Of a DNA stretch of 64,000 nt, positions 28,919-37,176 are shown piece by piece. Location: assembly GCF_020554865.1 (NCBI RefSeq), contig NZ_JAJCIC010000009.1, positions 62,001-126,000 on the forward strand, read 5' to 3'. Below the pieces are notes generated by a model. That model searched no databases, had not been told where the DNA came from, and worked only from the letters and a program-made list of their open reading frames with translations. Numbering within the stretch: the first letter of the stretch is position 1; each line of letters begins with the position of its first letter. The position numbers and the translations under genes are program-made. This DNA is from Lacrimispora sp. 210928-DFI.3.58. Its GTDB lineage: Bacteria > Bacillota > Clostridia > Lachnospirales > Lachnospiraceae.

Positions 28919-28971
28919 CTGGCCGTGTTCAGGCATATGCCGGGGGCAGTACAAGAAGGAGGAGAAGGCAG

Positions 28972-29769
28972 ATGAAAATGAAGACAGCCTTAACAATAGC
29001 AGGCAGTGATTCCAGCGGAGGAGCAGGGATCCAGGCAGATATTAAAACCATGACGGTCCACGGTGTATATGCCATGAGCGCCATTACAGCCCTGACAGCC
29101 CAGAATACAGTGGGAGTCACAGGGATCATGGAGGTGACGCCGGAATTTTTGGGGGAACAGCTGGACAATATATTTACAGACATTGTCCCTGATGCAGTGA
29201 AGATCGGCATGGTGTCCTCAAAGGGACTCATTGAGATGATCGCAGACAAGCTGGCTTTCTATCAAGCAGTAAATGTGGTAGTGGACCCGGTGATGGTGGC
29301 CACCAGCGGAGCAAAGCTGATCAGTGACGAGGCTATCGATACCTTAAAGGAGCGGCTGCTTCCCATGGCATCCCTTTTGACGCCAAATATCCCGGAGGCG
29401 GAGATCCTTTCCGGGTCAGAGATCCATTCGGCGCAGGATATGGAGAAGGCGGCAGCGGCGATCTCGGAGCGCTATGGCTGCAGCGTCCTGTTAAAAGGCG
29501 GACACCAGTTAAATGACGCCAATGACCTGCTTTGCAGGGCCGGAAGCCTGCGATGGTTTATGGGAAAGCGCATAGACAATCCCAACACCCATGGCACAGG
29601 CTGCACTCTTTCCAGCGCCATTGCCTCCAATCTGGCAAAAGGAATGGAGATGGATGAGGCGGTGAGCCATGCAAAGGCCTATTTGTCAGGGGCCCTGGAG
29701 GCCATGCTGGATCTGGGCAGGGGAAGCGGGCCCATGAATCATGCCTTTGCGATCAAAGGTGAATATTGA
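28972..29769 (+). CDS. thiD: Hydroxymethylpyrimidine/phosphomethylpyrimidine kinase (ThiD type)
   Basis: A 265-residue ribokinase-fold enzyme phosphorylating HMP and HMP-P in thiamine synthesis, or pyridoxine in related PdxK-type proteins. 'ALTIAGSDSSGGAGIQADIKT' gives the nucleotide/substrate site, 'VVDPVMVATSGAKLI' and 'LTPNIPEAEIL' are family landmarks, and the anion-hole/catalytic Asp region is 'NTHGTGCTLSSAIASNLAKG'. No other thiamine gene is close and no TPP riboswitch is seen upstream, so it may act in salvage. GAAGGAGGAGAAGG precedes the start. Confidence 0.93.
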   Translation: MKMKTALTIAGSDSSGGAGIQADIKTMTVHGVYAMSAITALTAQNTVGVTGIMEVTPEFLGEQLDNIFTDIVPDAVKIGMVSSKGLIEMIADKLAFYQAVNVVVDPVMVATSGAKLISDEAIDTLKERLLPMASLLTPNIPEAEILSGSEIHSAQDMEKAAAAISERYGCSVLLKGGHQLNDANDLLCRAGSLRWFMGKRIDNPNTHGTGCTLSSAIASNLAKGMEMDEAVSHAKAYLSGALEAMLDLGRGSGPMNHAFAIKGEY

Positions 29770-29788
29770 AAGGAGTTTTTTACGTATT

Positions 29789-30583
29789 ATGAAAAAATGG
29801 ATGTGTATATGCATGGCAGCCGTGCTGGCCATGACAGCTATGACTGGCTGTGCAGGAAAGAGCACGGATAAAGCTGCAGCGGAGACCACGGCAGAGGCGG
29901 TGACGGAAGCTGCAGGGGAGACTGCGGCGGACACCACGGCGGAAGCAGGGGAGTCTGCGGAGGCAGCCGGGACGACAGCTGCAGAAGAAGCAGGAGATAC
30001 AGAAGAAGAGATCGCCGGGGAAACCGGCAGCGCAGAAGAAGCTGGAGCCGATGAGGCAGAGGAGGAAGCAGCCCTGGCAGAGGCTGCTGGCAAACACCAC
30101 ATAGAGATCACTGTAAGGGACTACGGGACCATTTCCGTAGAGCTGGACGGCGATCATGCGCCAATCACAGTTGCCAATTTCTTAAAGCTGGCAGGTGACG
30201 GCTTCTATGACGGCCTGACCTTCCACCGCATCATAAGCGGCTTTATGATCCAGGGGGGAGATCCTTTCGGCACAGGTATGGGCGGTTCTGACAAGGAGAT
30301 CAAAGGCGAATTTGCCGCCAATGGCGTGGACAACCCTCTCTCCCACACAAGGGGAGCTATCTCCATGGCCCGTTCCCAGAGAATGGACAGCGCCAGCTCC
30401 CAGTTCTTCATTGTCCATGAGGACAGTACCTTTTTGGACGGCAACTATGCCTGCTTTGGCTATGTGACCGAAGGCATAGAGGTGGTGGATGCTATTTGCG
30501 AGGCCACTAAGGTGGAGGACAACAACGGTACTGTTGCAAAGAATAACCAGCCAGTGATCGAGAGTATAAAGGTGATTGATTAA
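29789..30583 (+). CDS. Cyclophilin-type peptidyl-prolyl isomerase lipoprotein
   Basis: A 264-residue protein. A lipoprotein signal with lipobox 'MTGC' at about residue 21 is followed by a roughly 80-residue low-complexity linker rich in Ala, Glu, Thr and Gly, and then a cyclophilin domain ('DHAPITVANFLKLAGDGFYDG', 'TFHRIISGFMIQGGDP', 'SASSQFFIVHEDS'-like). It should fold exported proteins at the membrane surface while held off by the linker. The frame is open earlier, but ATG 29789 with AAAGGAG gives the signal peptide. A terminator follows. Confidence 0.95.
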   Translation: MKKWMCICMAAVLAMTAMTGCAGKSTDKAAAETTAEAVTEAAGETAADTTAEAGESAEAAGTTAAEEAGDTEEEIAGETGSAEEAGADEAEEEAALAEAAGKHHIEITVRDYGTISVELDGDHAPITVANFLKLAGDGFYDGLTFHRIISGFMIQGGDPFGTGMGGSDKEIKGEFAANGVDNPLSHTRGAISMARSQRMDSASSQFFIVHEDSTFLDGNYACFGYVTEGIEVVDAICEATKVEDNNGTVAKNNQPVIESIKVID

Positions 30584-30603
30584 AATAATAGAAAAAGCGG
30601 CAG

Positions 30604-30652
30604 GACGCGCCTGGAATGTATTGTGAAAAATGCATTGCAGAGCGCGTCTTTT
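30604..30652 (+). terminator. Probable terminator of the cyclophilin gene
   Basis: GACGCGC (30604-30610) pairs with GCGCGTC (30642-30648), with an inner partial stem, and is followed by TTTT. Confidence 0.65.
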
Positions 30653-30668
30653 GCTGATCTTTTTCTAC

Positions 30669-30697
30669 TTGCAAAGGATGGGCGGATAGAGTACATT
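30669..30697 (+). promoter_or_regulatory. Probable promoter of the MATE gene
   Basis: TTGCAA (30669-30674) and TACATT (30692-30697) with a 17-base spacer, 35 bases before the MATE start codon. Confidence 0.5.
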
Positions 30698-30731
30698 ATT
30701 GGGATGATATGATAAAAAAGAGGATGAAATT

Positions 30732-32135
30732 ATGGCAAAGCAGACAGTGAGAGATATGACAGAAGGATCGCCATTTCAGCTGATTCTGGCATTTTTTATA
30801 CCAATGCTGTGCGGGATGCTGTTTCAGCAGCTTTACAGCATGGTGGATACCATCATAGTGGGCAAATGCCTGGGTGTGGGAGCCCTGGCCGCTGTGGGCG
30901 CTACCGGTTCCTTAAGCTTTATGATCATCGGCTTCTGCCAGGGCGTGTGCAGCGGCTTTTCCATACCGGTGGCCCAGAAGTTCGGGGAGAAAAATGAGAA
31001 GGCCCTAAGGCGGTTTGTAGCAAACAGCGGCTGGCTGGCCGCTCTGTTTTCACTGGTAATGACAACGGTGGTCTGCAGTCTCTGCCATTCCCTCCTGGTG
31101 TGGATGAATACGCCGGAGGACATTATAGAGGGTGCTTACCAGTATATTTTTGTTGTGTTCTTAGGGATTCCGGCTACATATCTCTATAACCTGCTTTCCG
31201 GTATTATCCGGTCTCTGGGAGACAGCACCACGCCATTGGTATTTCTGGTCCTTTCCTCCCTTCTCAATGTGGCGCTGGATTTCTTTACGATCCTTGTGCT
31301 GGATATGGGAGTGGCCGGAGCAGGCTGGGCTACCATTATTTCCCAGGCAGTGTCGGGGATTCTGTGCCTGATCTATATGCGCAAAAAATTTACGATCCTC
31401 CGGATGGAAGGGGATGAATGGAAGCCCAACCGCCGCTTTATGGCAGCGCTCTGCGGCATGGGAATCCCCATGGGTCTTCAGTATTCCATCACAGCTATCG
31501 GCAGCGTAGTGCTCCAGACCGCCGTCAATGCCTTGGGTTCCATGGCAGTGGCTGCTGTCACTGCAGGCAACAAGATCGTCATGTTCGCCTGCTGTCCCTT
31601 TGATGCCTTGGGGGCCACTATGGCTACCTACGGAGGACAGAATGTGGGGGCCAAACGCCTTGACCGTGTGGATCAGGGGCTTAAGGTGGGAACTGCCATT
31701 GGCTGCATCTATGCCATCGGGATCCTGGCTGTCCTATGGCTTTTCGGAAGCGGGATCGCTTTGCTGTTTGTGGATGCAGGGGAGAAGGAAATCCTTGCCA
31801 ATACCCAGCTGTATGTGCTGATCAATGCAGCCCTTTTTATCCCATTGGTGATCGTCAATAACTTCCGTTTTATGATTCAGGGATTGGGCTACTCAAAATT
31901 TGCCGTCATTGCAGGAGTCTGCGAGATGGCAGCCAGAGCCTCTGTGGGCTTCTTCCTGGTGCCTGTCTTTGGCTACGTGGCCTGCTGCTTTGCAAGCCCT
32001 GCGGCCTGGGTGGCGGCGGACCTGTTTTTAATACCGGCCTACCGGCATGTGATAAAAAGCCTGCAGAAGCTTTTTGGTGATGCACCGGGAAAAAATGAGA
32101 AAAAGTATTGGAAAACCGAGAGAATTGTGTTATAA
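30732..32135 (+). CDS. MATE-family efflux transporter
   Basis: A 467-residue multidrug and toxic-compound extrusion protein with 12 predicted helices. It begins 'MTEGSPFQLILAFFIPMLCG', a typical MATE N-terminus, and has 'QQLYSMVDTIIVGKCLG' and the second-half equivalent 'NKIVMFACCPFDALG'. It should export cationic or amphipathic compounds using a Na+ or H+ gradient. Its last codons contain the promoter of the amino-acid ABC operon. Confidence 0.93.
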   Translation: MAKQTVRDMTEGSPFQLILAFFIPMLCGMLFQQLYSMVDTIIVGKCLGVGALAAVGATGSLSFMIIGFCQGVCSGFSIPVAQKFGEKNEKALRRFVANSGWLAALFSLVMTTVVCSLCHSLLVWMNTPEDIIEGAYQYIFVVFLGIPATYLYNLLSGIIRSLGDSTTPLVFLVLSSLLNVALDFFTILVLDMGVAGAGWATIISQAVSGILCLIYMRKKFTILRMEGDEWKPNRRFMAALCGMGIPMGLQYSITAIGSVVLQTAVNALGSMAVAAVTAGNKIVMFACCPFDALGATMATYGGQNVGAKRLDRVDQGLKVGTAIGCIYAIGILAVLWLFGSGIALLFVDAGEKEILANTQLYVLINAALFIPLVIVNNFRFMIQGLGYSKFAVIAGVCEMAARASVGFFLVPVFGYVACCFASPAAWVAADLFLIPAYRHVIKSLQKLFGDAPGKNEKKYWKTERIVL

Positions 32136-32136
32136 T
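32108..32136 (+). promoter_or_regulatory. Strong promoter inside the end of the MATE gene
   Basis: TTGGAA (32108-32113) and a perfect TATAAT (32131-32136) are 17 bases apart, with TG one base before the -10. It overlaps the MATE stop codon and would produce a leader of about 125 bases for the ABC operon. Confidence 0.7.
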
Positions 32137-32193
32137 CTTTCCGTTATTTTATAGGAGCTTGTCTGCTGGCAGCAGCCAATAAAAGATGACGAT

Positions 32194-32227
32194 GAGGTCA
32201 TACCTGGAACAGGTATGGCCTCTTTTG
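32194..32227 (+). terminator. Terminator or attenuator in the ABC operon leader
   Basis: GAGGTCATACCT (32194-32205) pairs with AGGTATGGCCTC (32211-32222; one G-T pair), followed by TTTTG. It serves the MATE gene at least. Because the preceding promoter starts transcripts upstream of it, it may also attenuate the ABC operon. Confidence 0.8.
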
Positions 32228-32266
32228 TTATTTGTTGACAGGCATAGAAAAAGGAGGAAAAGGATT

Positions 32267-33214
32267 ATGAGAAAGAATGGAAGTAAGCTGGTCAGCCTTA
32301 TGTGTGCAGGTTTGATGGCGGCCGGAGCCCTGACTGCCTGCGGCGGAGGAAGCAGCCAGGCAACAGAAGCTGCAGCAACAGAGGCTGTTAAGGAGACAGA
32401 GAAGGAGACAGCGGAGGCTGGCGGGACAGAGAGCACAGCAGCCGCAGAGGCTGCCCAATCTGAGAAAAAGACTCTCCGGGTGGCAATGGAGTGCGCCTAT
32501 GCGCCCTATAACTGGACTCAGCCCGATGATGCCAACGGAGCTGTTCCCATTGCAGACAGCAATGAATATGCATATGGTTATGATGTCATGATGGCAAAAA
32601 AGATCAGCGAGGAATTGGGCTATGATCTGGAGATCGTACGCCTTGACTGGGATTCCCTGATCCCTGCTGTTTCCACTGGCCAGGTAGACTGTGTGATTGC
32701 AGGCCAGTCCATTACCTCAGAGCGCCTTCAGGCAGTAGATTTTACGGAGCCCTACTACTATGCTACTATTGTTACCCTGGTAAAGAAGGGCAGCCAATAT
32801 GAAAATGCAGCCAGTGTAGCTGATTTAAAGGGAGCCACCTGTACCTCTCAGCAGAGCACCATCTGGTATGATACCTGCCTGCCGCAGATTGAGGATGCCA
32901 ATATCCTGGCAGCAACTGCCAGCGCCCCGGATATGCTGATGTCCTTAAATGCAGGAAAATGCGATCTGATTGTTACAGACCAGCCCACAGGAAAGGGCGC
33001 CCTGGTTGCTTATCCGGATTTTAAGATGCTGGAATTTGGCGGCGGCGAGAAGGATTTCCAGGTGACAGACGAGGATATCAACATCGGCATTTCCCTGAAA
33101 AAGGGCAATACAGAGCTTAAGGATGCCATCAACAGCGTATTGGCAACAATGACCCCGGACGACTATTCCGCCATGATGGATGAAGCGATTTCTGTGCAGC
33201 CTCTGGCAAACTGA
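32267..33214 (+). CDS. Polar amino-acid ABC transporter, substrate-binding lipoprotein
   Basis: A 315-residue family 3 solute-binding protein. The signal ends in a lipobox 'LTAC' (about residue 24), then a Glu/Ala/Thr-rich linker, then the binding fold ('LRVAMECAYAPYNWTQ', 'GYDVMMAKKISEELGY', 'SLIPAVSTGQVDCVIAGQSIT', 'VDFTEPYY'). It captures an amino acid outside the membrane for the permease and ATPase encoded next. The start is ATG 32267, with AAGGAGGAAAAGG upstream. An 8-bp hairpin separates it from the permease gene, probably allowing more binding protein than membrane subunits. Confidence 0.93.
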   Translation: MRKNGSKLVSLMCAGLMAAGALTACGGGSSQATEAAATEAVKETEKETAEAGGTESTAAAEAAQSEKKTLRVAMECAYAPYNWTQPDDANGAVPIADSNEYAYGYDVMMAKKISEELGYDLEIVRLDWDSLIPAVSTGQVDCVIAGQSITSERLQAVDFTEPYYYATIVTLVKKGSQYENAASVADLKGATCTSQQSTIWYDTCLPQIEDANILAATASAPDMLMSLNAGKCDLIVTDQPTGKGALVAYPDFKMLEFGGGEKDFQVTDEDINIGISLKKGNTELKDAINSVLATMTPDDYSAMMDEAISVQPLAN

Positions 33215-33259
33215 CAGGGAAAACACAAGGTTACTGTTCACAGAAGGGCTGCCTGTCAG
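33211..33259 (+). repeat. Intercistronic hairpin in the ABC operon
   Basis: CTGACAGG (33211-33218) and CCTGTCAG (33252-33259) flank a 33-base loop right after the binding-protein stop. No T-run follows. Such hairpins can protect the upstream mRNA segment. Confidence 0.5.
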
Positions 33260-33295
33260 CTGGGCTGTGGACAGTAGCAAGAGAAGGAGAATATT

Positions 33296-34093
33296 ATGCC
33301 TACAGACTTTTTCGGCCGCGTAATGGTCGTATTTAACCGGTATGGTATGTCTATGCTCCAGGGAGCAGGAGTCAGCTTTAAGATTGCCCTGGTAGGCACC
33401 CTGGCAGGCTGCATTATCGGTTTTGCAGTCGGCATTGTCCAGACAATACCTGTGGGGAGGGGAGACAATCTGGCGAAGAAGGGAGTCCTCTGGCTTGTAA
33501 AGCTGGTCCTGAATGCCTATGTGGAGTTTTTCAGGGGCACCCCCATGATGGCCCAGGCCATGTTCATCTATTATGGTCTTCTGCCTCTTATGGGTATTAA
33601 TCTGTCCATGTGGCAGTCTGCCTATATCATTTTATCCATCAACACCGGCGCATATATGGCTGAGACAGTCAGGGGCGGCATTCTCTCCATTGATCCGGGC
33701 CAGACAGAGGGAGCCAAATCCATCGGCATGACTCATGTGCAGACTATGCTCTATGTCATTCTTCCCCAGGCCCTGCGCAATATCATGCCCCAGATCGGCA
33801 ATAACCTGATCATCAATATCAAGGACAGCTGTGTCCTCTCTGTCATCGGCGTGGCAGAGCTGCTTTATAAGACAAAGGCAGCAGCCGGGGCCCTGTATAT
33901 GAACTTTGAGGCCTATACGATCACCATGATCATGTATTTTATCATGACCTTTACCTGCTCCAGGCTGCTTCGGCTGTGGGAGAACCATATGGATGGGGCG
34001 GACAATTTTGACCTGGCCACTACGGATACCCTGGCCCATACCAGCGGCATGACCCGCTATCCGGACGACAAGAAAAAGGAGGAGGGGCGATGA
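33296..34093 (+). CDS. Polar amino-acid ABC transporter permease
   Basis: A 265-residue HisMQ/GlnP-type permease with about five helices. It has '[20 protein letters not shown]' at the start, '[19 protein letters not shown]' and the coupling loop '[20 protein letters not shown]' with '[15 protein letters not shown]'. It probably works as a homodimer, since no second permease gene is present. The ATPase gene overlaps its stop by ATGA. The hydrophilic C-terminal tail (about 25 residues, ending 'DDKKKEEGR') is longer than usual. Confidence 0.94.
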   Translation: MPTDFFGRVMVVFNRYGMSMLQGAGVSFKIALVGTLAGCIIGFAVGIVQTIPVGRGDNLAKKGVLWLVKLVLNAYVEFFRGTPMMAQAMFIYYGLLPLMGINLSMWQSAYIILSINTGAYMAETVRGGILSIDPGQTEGAKSIGMTHVQTMLYVILPQALRNIMPQIGNNLIINIKDSCVLSVIGVAELLYKTKAAAGALYMNFEAYTITMIMYFIMTFTCSRLLRLWENHMDGADNFDLATTDTLAHTSGMTRYPDDKKKEEGR

Positions 34094-34833
34094 AAGAGGA
34101 TAGGATTTTGGAGATACGCCATTTAAGCAAGACCTTTGGAACGAATCTTGTCTTAAAGGATATTGATTTTCAGGTAAATGGCGGCGATGTCACCTGCATC
34201 ATCGGCGCCTCCGGCTCCGGCAAGTCCACGCTGCTTAGGTGCCTGAATCTCCTTGAAACGCCCACCACCGGGGAGATCGTATACCATGGAACCAACATTG
34301 CGGACGTGAAAATGAATGCGCCGAAGTACCGTTCCAGGGTGGGAATGGTATTCCAGAGCTTTAATCTGTTCAATAATATGACTGTTCTGGAAAACTGCAT
34401 CATCGGTCAGACAAAGGTCCTGAAAAAGAGCAAGGAGGAGGCAAAAAGAAACGCCCTCTCCTATTTGGAGAAGGTGGGGATGGCCCCCTACATCAATGCA
34501 AAGCCCAGGCAGCTTTCCGGCGGACAGAAGCAGAGGGTGGCGATCGCCAGGGCCCTTGCCATGGAGCCGGAGGTCCTTCTCTTCGATGAGCCTACCTCCG
34601 CTCTGGATCCCCAGATGGTGGGAGAGGTTCTGGAGGTCATGCAGAGGCTGGCGGAAGAAGGCCTTACCATGATCATTGTGACCCATGAAATGGCCTTTGC
34701 AAGAGATGTTTCCAGCCATGTGGTATTCATGGCGGACGGTGTCATCGTGGAGGAGGGAACTCCGAAACAGATATTCGGAGAGCCCAAAAAAGAACAGACA
34801 AAGGAATTTTTGAGCCGGTTCAGGCATGGATGA
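34090..34833 (+). CDS. Polar amino-acid ABC transporter ATPase (GlnQ type)
   Basis: A 247-residue ATPase energising the upstream permease. Walker A 'GASGSGKST', signature '[15 protein letters not shown]', Walker B '[13 protein letters not shown]' and the H-loop '[12 protein letters not shown]' are intact. Length is normal for GlnQ/HisP. It overlaps the permease by ATGA at its start and overlaps a 47-codon mini-gene by ATGA at its end. Confidence 0.96.
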   Translation: MKEDRILEIRHLSKTFGTNLVLKDIDFQVNGGDVTCIIGASGSGKSTLLRCLNLLETPTTGEIVYHGTNIADVKMNAPKYRSRVGMVFQSFNLFNNMTVLENCIIGQTKVLKKSKEEAKRNALSYLEKVGMAPYINAKPRQLSGGQKQRVAIARALAMEPEVLLFDEPTSALDPQMVGEVLEVMQRLAEEGLTMIIVTHEMAFARDVSSHVVFMADGVIVEEGTPKQIFGEPKKEQTKEFLSRFRHG

Positions 34834-34973
34834 TCCCCATTCCTGGCCTGAAGCCGGAGCGCTGCCGTTTTGCCTCCAGATGCCCTTACTGTACTGATGC
34901 CTGTCTAAGCTGCAATCCAAAGCTTACGGACATGGGCGGAGGACAACAGGTGGCCTGTCTGAAGTGCCAGTAA
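34830..34973 (+). CDS. Cys-rich 47-residue protein resembling the Opp/Dpp ATPase C-terminal domain
   Basis: ATG 34830 overlaps the ATPase stop (ATGA), giving a 47-codon gene ending at TAA 34971-34973. The product has seven cysteines: '[19 protein letters not shown]' and a C-terminal 'ACLKC'. 'IPGL' at the start and Cys-x5-Cys-x6-Cys match the oligopeptide/dipeptide transporter C-terminal domain (Oligo_HPY; typically 'GCRFHPRCPxAxxxC'), which follows the ATPase in OppD/OppF/DppD and can hold an iron-sulfur cluster. Here it is separate and attached to a GlnQ-type ATPase, which normally has no such domain. A gene and not a relic is suggested by the exact ATGA coupling and intact motif; function is inferred only. 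Confidence 0.6.
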   Translation: MIPIPGLKPERCRFASRCPYCTDACLSCNPKLTDMGGGQQVACLKCQ

Positions 34974-34991
34974 AAGAGGGCGCGCCCGGAA

Positions 34992-35177
34992 TCAGCGGCA
35001 GCTTTTTCCGTCACCGGTGTTCGCCCTTGTAATGTAGGGATAGAGCTCCTCGTAATATTCTTTCTCCGCCTCTGACTGGGGAAGAGAGGGAATAAGGCCG
35101 GTACAGTCCATGGCGGAGCAGGCCTGGATATCGATATCGTAATCGTCCTTTTTTGATGGATGTGTGTTGTTGGACAT
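34992..35177 (-). CDS. Small conserved-looking protein of unknown function
   Basis: A 61-residue protein on the minus strand with a very strong ribosome site (GGAGGTGA, about 9 bases before ATG 35177). The sequence has an acidic start ('KKDDYDIDIQACSAMDCTGL') with two cysteines, then 'PSLPQSEAEKEYYEELYPYI'. It has no membrane segment or signal. I recall similar short 'ACSxxDCTGLIP' proteins in Lachnospiraceae, but function is unknown. It is convergent with the ABC operon and sits downstream of the pyrG terminator. Confidence 0.65.
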   Translation of the reverse strand: MSNNTHPSKKDDYDIDIQACSAMDCTGLIPSLPQSEAEKEYYEELYPYITRANTGDGKSCR

Positions 35178-35251
35178 AGATGGATCTCACCTCCGTTCTA
35201 ACTAGTATATATGTTAGTCTGTTGGATAAAACAGAAATCCATACTGGGAAT

Positions 35252-35312
35252 AAATAAAAATACAGGAGAGACATGGCAGCGGCTGTTTTATACAGCGGCC
35301 ATGTCTCTCCTG
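35252..35312 (-). terminator. Intrinsic terminator of pyrG
   Basis: CAGGAGAGACATGGC (35263-35277) and GCCATGTCTCTCCTG (35298-35312) form a perfect 15-bp stem with a further inner stem. On the minus strand it is followed by TATTTTTATTT. Confidence 0.9.
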
Positions 35313-35348
35313 CGTTTCGCCATTTTTATGGGGTGGTCTTTTCAGGCA

Positions 35349-36950
35349 TTATTCATTTTTTAATGCAGCCTCAATAAAGCCTCTGAAGAGAGGATGAGGC
35401 CTGTTTGGCCTGGATTTTAATTCCGGGTGGGCCTGGGTGGCAACGAACCAGGGATGCTCCGGCAGCTCGATCATCTCCACGATCCGGTTGTCAGGGGAAA
35501 GGCCGGAGAGCATCATGCCGTGCTCGGTCAGGGCCTTCCGGTAGTCGTTGTTCACCTCATAGCGGTGCCTGTGGCGCTCATGGATGGTCTCCTGACCATA
35601 GAGGCCATAAGCCTTTGAAGCCTTGTCCAGGACGCAGGGGTAGGAGCCAAGCCTTAAGGTACCGCCGATATCCTCGATGCCGTCCTGTTCCGGCATGAGA
35701 TGGATCACAGGATGGGTGGTGGAAGGATTCAGCTCCACGCTGTGGGCATCGGACCAGCCGATGACATTTCTGGCAAACTCTACGATGGAGAGCTGCATGC
35801 CGAGACAGAGTCCCAGGAAGGGTACGCCATGCTCCCTGGCATACCGGATCGCATAGATCTTTCCATCAATGCCCCTGTCTCCGAAGCCGCCGGGTACCAG
35901 GATGCCCTTTACATCACCCAGAATGTCTCCTACATTTTCAGAGGTGACAGTCTCGGAATCTACCCATTTAATATGCACCTGGGCATGGTTTGCGACGCCT
36001 CCGTGCTTTAGGGCCTCCACAACAGAGATGTAGGCATCGTGAAGCTGTGTGTATTTGCCGACAAGGGCCACTGTAACGTCCTTATCAGGGTGCTTCCAGG
36101 CATTGATCATAGCCTGCCAGTCAGCCAGATCCGGTTCAGGGCAGGGAAGGTCAAGGCATTCACAGGCCACCTGTGCTAAGTGTTCCTCCTCCATAACAAG
36201 GGGCACTTCATAAAGCACTTCCACATCTAAGTTTTGAAGTACATGGGATTTTGGTACATTGCAGAAAAGCGCAATCTTGTTTTTGATGCCGTCGTCCAGT
36301 GGATGCTCGGAGCGGCAGACGAGAATATCGGGCTGTATGCCCATGCCCTGGAGGTCTTTTACGCTGGCCTGGGTGGGCTTTGTCTTGAGCTCGCCGGAGG
36401 CCTTTAAGTAAGGGATCAGGGTAACGTGGATGAGACAGGTATTGCCGGGACCTACCTCCCGCTGGAACTGGCGGATGGCCTCTAAGAAGGGCTGGCTTTC
36501 GATGTCGCCGACAGTGCCGCCTACCTCGATGATGGCGATCTCAGTCTCGTTGTCATTGTAGTTGCGGTGGAAGCGGCTCTTGATCTCGTTGGTAATGTGG
36601 GGGATTACCTGTACGGTGCCGCCGCCAAAGTCGCCGCGGCGTTCCTTCTGAAGGACGGACCAGTAAACCTTTCCGGTCGTGACGTTGGAATTTTTCGTCA
36701 GGCTTTCATCGATGAAGCGTTCATAGTGGCCCAGATCCAGGTCTGTCTCTGCTCCGTCGTCCGTTACAAAGACCTCGCCATGCTGTACGGGGTTCATGGT
36801 GCCGGGGTCGATGTTGATGTAGGGATCAAACTTCTGCATGGTTACTTTGTAGCCTCTCGCCTTTAAGAGACGGCCAAGAGAGGCTGCCGTGATTCCTTTT
36901 CCGAGGCCGGAGACAACGCCGCCGGTAACGAAAACGTATTTGACTGGCAT
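35349..36950 (-). CDS. pyrG: CTP synthase
   Basis: A 533-residue enzyme converting UTP to CTP with glutamine. The N-terminal synthetase domain starts '[20 protein letters not shown]' and has '[16 protein letters not shown]' and '[20 protein letters not shown]'. The C-terminal class I glutamine amidotransferase has its nucleophile in 'GLCLGMQ' and the His-Glu pair in '[10 protein letters not shown]'. AAAGGAGG lies 9-10 bases before ATG 36950. It is divergent from ftsH. Confidence 0.98.
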   Translation of the reverse strand: MPVKYVFVTGGVVSGLGKGITAASLGRLLKARGYKVTMQKFDPYINIDPGTMNPVQHGEVFVTDDGAETDLDLGHYERFIDESLTKNSNVTTGKVYWSVLQKERRGDFGGGTVQVIPHITNEIKSRFHRNYNDNETEIAIIEVGGTVGDIESQPFLEAIRQFQREVGPGNTCLIHVTLIPYLKASGELKTKPTQASVKDLQGMGIQPDILVCRSEHPLDDGIKNKIALFCNVPKSHVLQNLDVEVLYEVPLVMEEEHLAQVACECLDLPCPEPDLADWQAMINAWKHPDKDVTVALVGKYTQLHDAYISVVEALKHGGVANHAQVHIKWVDSETVTSENVGDILGDVKGILVPGGFGDRGIDGKIYAIRYAREHGVPFLGLCLGMQLSIVEFARNVIGWSDAHSVELNPSTTHPVIHLMPEQDGIEDIGGTLRLGSYPCVLDKASKAYGLYGQETIHERHRHRYEVNNDYRKALTEHGMMLSGLSPDNRIVEMIELPEHPWFVATQAHPELKSRPNRPHPLFRGFIEAALKNE

Positions 36951-37013
36951 AATGGGGAAACCTCCTTTTCATGATATTTTATGGGTTGTGTGACGAAAAA
37001 AAATAACTGAAAT

Positions 37014-37042
37014 ATTATACATCCGCAGAAAAAATAAATCTA
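37014..37042 (-). promoter_or_regulatory. Probable pyrG promoter
   Basis: On the minus strand TATAAT (37019-37014) has TAGATT 17 bases upstream, a weak -35. The leader is about 60 bases. Confidence 0.45.
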
Positions 37043-37084
37043 GGTATTTTCCCAAACTTTTTAGAAAAATTAACTGTTCTTTTC

Positions 37085-37113
37085 TTGATTTATGGGGAGA
37101 CTGACACTATAAT
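37085..37113 (+). promoter_or_regulatory. ftsH promoter
   Basis: TTGATT (37085-37090) and a perfect TATAAT (37108-37113) with 17 bases between them, about 60 bases before the ftsH start. Confidence 0.75.
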
Positions 37114-37176
37114 GGTAAGGAATGGGCTCCGGCAGCCTGATCTTAACGGCCCATTCAGAGGGAGAATTTACACAAT

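Noticed and set aside
29686..30111. Ala/Ser-rich minus-strand frame opposite the cyclophilin linker
   Set aside because: It is the complement of the Ala/Glu/Thr low-complexity linker, not a gene.
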